Positions 21,981 to 24,027 of a stretch of DNA of 24,027 nt are shown here, one piece after another (the stretch's first letter is position 1; every line of letters starts with the position of its first letter). The notes beneath the pieces are model-generated. The model did no database searches and had not been told where the DNA came from. It saw nothing but the letters and a program-made list of their open reading frames with translations. The translations under genes were made by a program, and so were the position numbers. The stretch lies in contig CAAFWO010000021.1 of assembly GCA_900766735.1 (NCBI GenBank), positions 1 to 24,027 of the forward strand. Direction: 5' to 3'. Source of the stretch: Clostridia bacterium. Its GTDB lineage: Bacteria > Bacillota > Clostridia > CAKSNL01 > HGM11501.

Positions 21981-23823
21981 TTTTACCTCCGCACTCCGAC
22001 GCGATCTTTTTCGCGACAGAGTCTGCGTCAAGCCCGTAGCGCGCCAAGAGCGCTCCCGCCTGCCCGTGCTCGATGAATTTGTCCGGGAACGCTATGGCGC
22101 TTCCGGCGCACTTAAGCTCGGAAAATATCAGCTCGCCGACGCCGCCGCGCGAAACGTTTGCCTCAAGCGTTATGAGCCGCCCCGTTTTATTGACGGATTT
22201 TTTTATTGTCTCAAAGTCGACCGGGTAAACCGTCGAAAGCTCGATGACTTCAACGCTTCGGCCCGATTTTTTTGCCGCGTCAAGCGCGGTCTTTGTCATT
22301 ATTCCCTCGGTAACCAATGTTATGTCGCCGCCCTCTGAAAGAACCTTTGCGCGCCCGAACTCAAAGTCCGGTACGCTCGCAAGCTTTTCCTTGCCCTTGG
22401 GGTAGCGTATCGCGATCGGGCCGTCATATTCGTTCACCGCAAACTCCGTCATACGGGAGAGCTCGTCATACGTCGCGGGCGACAAAACGGCCATTCCCGG
22501 AATGCTTCCGAGATACGAAAGGTCGTAAATTCCCTGGTGGGTCGTGCCGTCCGCTCCCGGCAGGCCGGCTCTGTCCAGGCAGAAAACGACATGCAGACGG
22601 TTTAACGCCGCGTCGTGTAATATCTGATCATACGCTCTTTGCATAAACGTCGAATATGTCGAAACGACCGGGGTCATCCCCTCGCGCGCAAGGCCGCACG
22701 CAAATGTCACCGCGTGCTCCTCGGCGATTCCGCAGTCAAAAAACCGGTCGGGATAGGCCTCGGCAAAGCCGGAAAGGCCGCACCCTTTCGTCATCGCCGG
22801 GCAGACGACGGCAAGCTTTTCATTCTTTGCGGCGAGGAGCGAAAGGTTATAGCCCATCGCGTCCGAAAAGTCGCCCTTTAAGCTGTGGGTCGTGCCGTTA
22901 TCCACCTCGAAAGCCGAAACGCCGTGGAATTTTGAGGGGTGGCGCTCCGCAAAGTCATAGCCCTTGCCCTTAACGGTCTTCACATGTATCATGATCGGGC
23001 CGCCCGTCTCTTTCGCGCGCTCGATATATTGTTTAAGCTGTTTTAGATTGTGCCCGTCCACCGGGCCGAAATATTTAATGCCGAAGCTCTCGGCAAAAAC
23101 GCCGGGTAGCATCATAAACTTAAGCCTGTCGCGAAAATGCCTTAGGACTTTTTCCGCACGCGTTCCCGTTTTCGGGAGCTTGGACAAAACGCCCTTAACA
23201 TCCGTCTTCGCGCGCGAATAGCTTCTGCTCGTCCTCACGCGCATTAAAATTTCCGACAGAGCGCCAACGTTTTTCGAGATCGACATTCCGTTGTCGTTCA
23301 ATATTATGATAACGTTCTTTTTCGTGTTTCCGATGTTGTTTAGTGCCTCATAGCAAAGGCCGCCGGTCATCGCCCCGTCGCCGATCACGGCGACGGCAAA
23401 GCCCTTTTCGCGGCGAAGCATCTTTGCCGTGGCGATCCCGTCCGCCAGCGAGAGCGATGTGCCGGAATGCCCCGTGTCAAAAAGGTCCTCATCGCTTTCC
23501 TCTCTTCTCGGGAAGCCGGAAAGCCCGTCCGTCTTTCGGAGGGTGTCGAACCTTGCCATTCTGCCGGTCAGGATCTTATGCACATAGCTCTGATGGCCGA
23601 CATCGAATATCAGCCTGTCGTCACACGAAAAGTCAAAACAACGGTGAAGCATCACCGTGAGCTCCACAACACCTAAGTTGGATGCCAGATGGCCGCCCGT
23701 TCTGGAAACGGACCCGATCAGAAATTCGCGAATCTCGTCCGACAGCACGGCGAGCTTGTCAAAATCCATATTCAAAAGGTCGGAGTGGGTAATATTTTCT
23801 TTTAACACGGCTCTTTTTTGCAA
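21970..23823 (-). CDS. dxs: 1-deoxy-D-xylulose-5-phosphate synthase
   Basis: About 617 residues, normal for DXS, the thiamin-diphosphate enzyme that condenses pyruvate and glyceraldehyde 3-phosphate at the start of the MEP isoprenoid pathway. Motifs: GGHLASNLGVVELT, FDVGHQSYVHK, GDGAMTGG (~148-155, cofactor binding), ILNDNGMSIS, and in the second half IAEEHAVTFACGLA, DRAGLPGADGTTHQG and a C-terminal transketolase-like domain with HGQAGALLARYGLDADSV. The start is best placed at TTG 23823, 7 bp after AGGAGG; the GTG at 23829 abuts the ribosome-binding site. First gene of a tight cluster dxs-tlyA-LUD-walRK. Its upstream region is interrupted 91 bp away by an IS end. Confidence 0.96.
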   Translation of the reverse strand: MQKRAVLKENITHSDLLNMDFDKLAVLSDEIREFLIGSVSRTGGHLASNLGVVELTVMLHRCFDFSCDDRLIFDVGHQSYVHKILTGRMARFDTLRKTDGLSGFPRREESDEDLFDTGHSGTSLSLADGIATAKMLRREKGFAVAVIGDGAMTGGLCYEALNNIGNTKKNVIIILNDNGMSISKNVGALSEILMRVRTSRSYSRAKTDVKGVLSKLPKTGTRAEKVLRHFRDRLKFMMLPGVFAESFGIKYFGPVDGHNLKQLKQYIERAKETGGPIMIHVKTVKGKGYDFAERHPSKFHGVSAFEVDNGTTHSLKGDFSDAMGYNLSLLAAKNEKLAVVCPAMTKGCGLSGFAEAYPDRFFDCGIAEEHAVTFACGLAREGMTPVVSTYSTFMQRAYDQILHDAALNRLHVVFCLDRAGLPGADGTTHQGIYDLSYLGSIPGMAVLSPATYDELSRMTEFAVNEYDGPIAIRYPKGKEKLASVPDFEFGRAKVLSEGGDITLVTEGIMTKTALDAAKKSGRSVEVIELSTVYPVDFETIKKSVNKTGRLITLEANVSRGGVGELIFSELKCAGSAIAFPDKFIEHGQAGALLARYGLDADSVAKKIASECGGKNEA

Positions 23824-23854
23824 ATTCACTCCTCCTTCATATGCTTATTCTATT

Positions 23855-23884
23855 TTATTTTACCACACAAACGGAAAAAAGTAA
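23855..23884 (-). promoter_or_regulatory. Possible promoter of dxs
   Basis: On the minus strand, TTTACT, about 18 bp, then TAAAAT, in an A/T-rich stretch between the IS end and dxs. The match is imperfect; other TA-rich hexamers nearby could serve. Confidence 0.35.
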
Positions 23885-23913
23885 ATATTTAAAGAGAAAA
23901 AAGCGTCGTGATA

Positions 23914-24027
23914 TGCACCCCAAAAGTTAGACACTTTTGGAGGTGCATATTTTTATGAGCAAAAAAGGGCAAAAACAAAGAAAGTACTCGCCAGAATTCA
24001 AAGCATCTGTTATAATGGATATGCGGG
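23914..24027 (+). mobile_element. IS3-family (IS150-group-like) insertion sequence, left end
   Basis: The terminal sequence TGCACCCCAAAAGTTAGACA (23914-23933) has the TG start and CCCCAAAAGT..GACA form of IS3/IS150-group inverted repeats, followed 41 bp later by orfA. The right end, the rest of the transposase and any target duplication are outside the window. Confidence 0.85.
23955..24027 (+). CDS. IS3-family transposase OrfA, N-terminal part
   Basis: Only 24 codons are in the window: MSKKGQKQRKYSPEF then KASVIMDMR. The YSPEFK..VI pattern is the start of the helix-turn-helix DNA-binding protein OrfA in IS3-family elements; a frameshifted OrfB with the DDE domain would be expected further on. 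GGAGGTG at 23939-23945 is the ribosome-binding site and lies in a 17-bp hairpin with the left terminal repeat. Confidence 0.82.
   Translation, partial: MSKKGQKQRKYSPEFKASVIMDMR

Overview
The window looks like chromosome of a spore-forming member of the Clostridia (Bacillota). Supporting signs are a YpeB germination protein, a complete WalRK two-component operon with YycH/YycI-type regulators, BlaI/BlaR1-type pairs fused to 'stalk' domains, strong sigma-A-like promoters (TTGACA-17-TATAAT), purine-rich Shine-Dalgarno sites, frequent TTG/GTG starts and CCA-encoded tRNA genes. The species cannot be named from the sequence. Most of the window has moderate to high GC codon use; the first ~2.1 kb is visibly richer in A/T.

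Layout. 1-2136 (+): the end of a BlaI/MecI repressor gene and its M56 metallopeptidase sensor. 2180-3717 (-): ypeB and a 56-residue 2[4Fe-4S] ferredoxin. 3899-5879 (+): a membrane protein of the PTS EIIC-like family coupled to a tRNA-dihydrouridine synthase. 6123-7710 (-): an EamA transporter and a YjjG-like HAD phosphatase. 7816-10005 (-): a lipoprotein carrying an IGGADGPT motif and a NodB-like deacetylase. 10205-10280 (+): tRNA-Glu(CUC), followed by ~425 bp of repeats. 10706-12118 (+): a sodium:neurotransmitter-symporter-family transporter. 12159-14713 (-): a second BlaI/M56 pair with well-preserved operators. 14714-15174: a repeat-rich tRNA-Arg(CCG) locus. 15242-20550 (-): walR-walK-small secreted protein-yycH-yycI. 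20572-23823 (-): dxs, tlyA and a LUD-domain protein, tightly packed and probably transcribed into walRK. 23914-24027: the left end of an IS3-family element.

Common thread. Much of the window concerns envelope sensing and remodelling: two antirepressor-type membrane peptidases, WalRK with its membrane regulators, a deacetylase-like enzyme, a lipoprotein and a spore-cortex protein. The most unusual DNA is at the two tRNA loci. A ~113-bp element starting exactly at the tRNA CCA end is present at both, in opposite orientation. At tRNA-Arg, the last 20 bp of the gene are duplicated around a 144-bp unit with a strong bidirectional hairpin. The second notable signal is a perfect WalR-type box (TGTAAC-N5-TGTAAC) inside the wal cluster, over the -35 region of a promoter for an uncharacterised secreted protein.
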